The position numbers and the translations under genes are program-made. A stretch of DNA of 64,000 nt from Phaeobacter sp. 22II1-1F12B (lineage in GTDB: Bacteria > Pseudomonadota > Alphaproteobacteria > Rhodobacterales > Rhodobacteraceae): positions 42,774 to 106,773 of the forward strand of contig NZ_AQQP01000016.1 of NCBI RefSeq assembly GCF_002210165.1, given 5' to 3'. The notes beneath the pieces are model-generated. The model had not been told where the DNA came from. It did no database searches and was given only the letters and a program-made list of their open reading frames with translations. Within the stretch, counting starts at the first letter, position 1. The number at the start of each line of letters is the position of its first letter. Positions 63,196-64,000 of the stretch are shown here, in pieces.

Positions 63196-63912
63196 ATGAA
63201 ACCATCTATCCTTCTTGCCGGTGTTTTGGCTGCATTCTGCGCGACCACCGCGCCAGCCTTGCTTGCCGCACAGGAGCTAACGCAATCCCGTCAAATTATC
63301 GTCAACGGTGAAGGAGAAGTCACCGCCGCCCCGGATATGGCCACGATCACCCTTGGCGTGACCCATCGGGCAGACGAAGCCAAGGCCGCGATGGATATGA
63401 CTTCGGATAATGTCGCGGCGATTCTCGAACGTCTCGCGACGCTTGGCGTGGCCGAGAGTGACATGCAGACCCGGAACCTGACGCTCAACCCGGTCTGGTC
63501 CGACAATAGCCGGACCGATCTGGAACAGAATGTCATCACCGGTTTCGTGGCAAGTAACACGATCTATGTCCGGGTCCGCGACCTTGAGGGCCTCGGCCCG
63601 CTTCTGGATGCGGTGATCGAAGACGGTGCAAATGATTTCAATGGCTTGCAGTTTTCCATGCAGGATCCCGATCCGCTGATGGACGAGGCCCGCAAGGCCG
63701 CCGTCAAGGATGCGATGGCCAAGGCGGTGCTCTATGCAGATGCGGCCGGTATCGAACTGGGTCAGGTGCGTTCGATCACCGAACAGGGCGGCGGACGGCC
63801 GATGATGATGGAAATGGCGGCCTCGGCGCGCAAAGGCGGTGTGCCAATCGCGGCGGGCGAGGTTACCGTCAGTTCTTCGGTCAGCATGGTTTTTGATATC
63901 GTCGGGCCCTGA
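63196..63912 (+). CDS. SIMPL-domain (DUF541) exported protein
   Basis: 238 aa, periplasmic. Signal peptide at about 1-25 (LAGVLAAFCATTAPALLAAQ). The SIMPL/DUF541 domain is clear from IIVNGEGEVTAAPDMATITLGV near the N-terminus, then NLTLNPVW, NGLQFSMQDPDPLMDEARKAAVKDAMAKAVLYADAAG, and the final strand VSSSVSMVFDI. The function of the family (YggE-like) is linked to oxidative and envelope stress in other bacteria. It is divergent from the 912-aa gene (166 bp between). Confidence 0.85.
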   Translation: MKPSILLAGVLAAFCATTAPALLAAQELTQSRQIIVNGEGEVTAAPDMATITLGVTHRADEAKAAMDMTSDNVAAILERLATLGVAESDMQTRNLTLNPVWSDNSRTDLEQNVITGFVASNTIYVRVRDLEGLGPLLDAVIEDGANDFNGLQFSMQDPDPLMDEARKAAVKDAMAKAVLYADAAGIELGQVRSITEQGGGRPMMMEMAASARKGGVPIAAGEVTVSSSVSMVFDIVGP

Positions 63913-63974
63913 AACCGTTCAAATTGAATAAAAAAGCGCGCCACTCACAGTGGAGCCATTCCGAGTTGTAGGAC

Positions 63975-64000
63975 ACGGGCGGCAGGAAACTGTCGCCCGT
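63975..64000. terminator. Stem-loop with GAAA tetraloop at the window's right edge
   Basis: ACGGGCGGCAG-GAAA-CTGTCGCCCGT, an 11-bp stem with one mismatch, cut by the window end, so a T-tract cannot be checked. It is probably the terminator of the SIMPL gene or of a convergent gene outside. Confidence 0.5.

Overview
The window is high-GC, densely packed bacterial DNA. Its gene content points to an alphaproteobacterium of the Rhodobacteraceae (Roseobacter group): a VPLPA-CTERM exported protein, a DUF3572 gene divergent from a PleD-like regulator, the FdxA and CarD genes, a carnitine dehydrogenase-thioesterase fusion, a non-pyrrolysine MttB-family protein and degenerate H-NOX/GGDEF pairs. This placement is inferred from gene content only. 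I found no rRNA, tRNA, CRISPR array, insertion sequence or prophage.

Layout. 1-1052: 3' part of molybdate transporter ATPase modC. 1041-10686: a giant lipase/RTX exoprotein with about ten ~430-bp tandem units, preceded by an exported protein of unknown function. 10996-16826: M20 amidohydrolase, metG, a lectin-like VPLPA-CTERM protein, an MFS transporter and an orphan ImuA-like gene. 16937-22898: an aldo/keto reductase, then a carnitine-to-glycine-betaine module (GlxA-type regulator, BKACE, lipocalin-like lipoprotein, dehydrogenase-thioesterase fusion, SDR). 23044-27000: XRE regulator divergent from a membrane fatty acid desaturase, then EamA exporter, Nudix hydrolase and DUF983 protein. 27195-29312: EF-hand protein, ECF sigma factor, small membrane protein (possible anti-sigma) and CpxP-like metal sensor. 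29324-35743: PleD-like diguanylate cyclase, DUF3572, HAD phosphatase, MttB-family methyltransferase, GNAT, and an H-NOX/diguanylate cyclase pair.

36063-51762 is the most unusual region: nine tightly spaced or overlapping genes on one strand. They encode three single-pass membrane proteins (one carrying an HtrA-like serine protease, one a DUF2135/YfaP-like domain), an Hsp70/actin-fold ATPase (SrfB family), a dynamin-like GTPase (SrfC family), a membrane protein with a Sel1-like tail, an exported vWA protein, an ABC ATPase with an FtsX-like permease, and an exported formylglycine-generating-enzyme-like protein lacking the catalytic cysteine region. The last four recall the TagT/TagS/TagR and PpkA (vWA part) signalling proteins of type VI secretion, but no kinase, phosphatase or secretion-apparatus gene is present. 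I read it as one uncharacterised envelope-spanning NTPase/protease system.

51960-63912: an exported peptidoglycan-binding protein, ferredoxin fdxA, carD, divergent cobS/cobT, a CPA2 K+/H+ antiporter, an Lrp regulator divergent from hppD, a 912-aa membrane protein joining a PilM/GspL-like N-terminus to a GspC/PilP-like C-terminus, and a SIMPL-domain exported protein. Several convergent gene pairs are separated by strong hairpin terminators.
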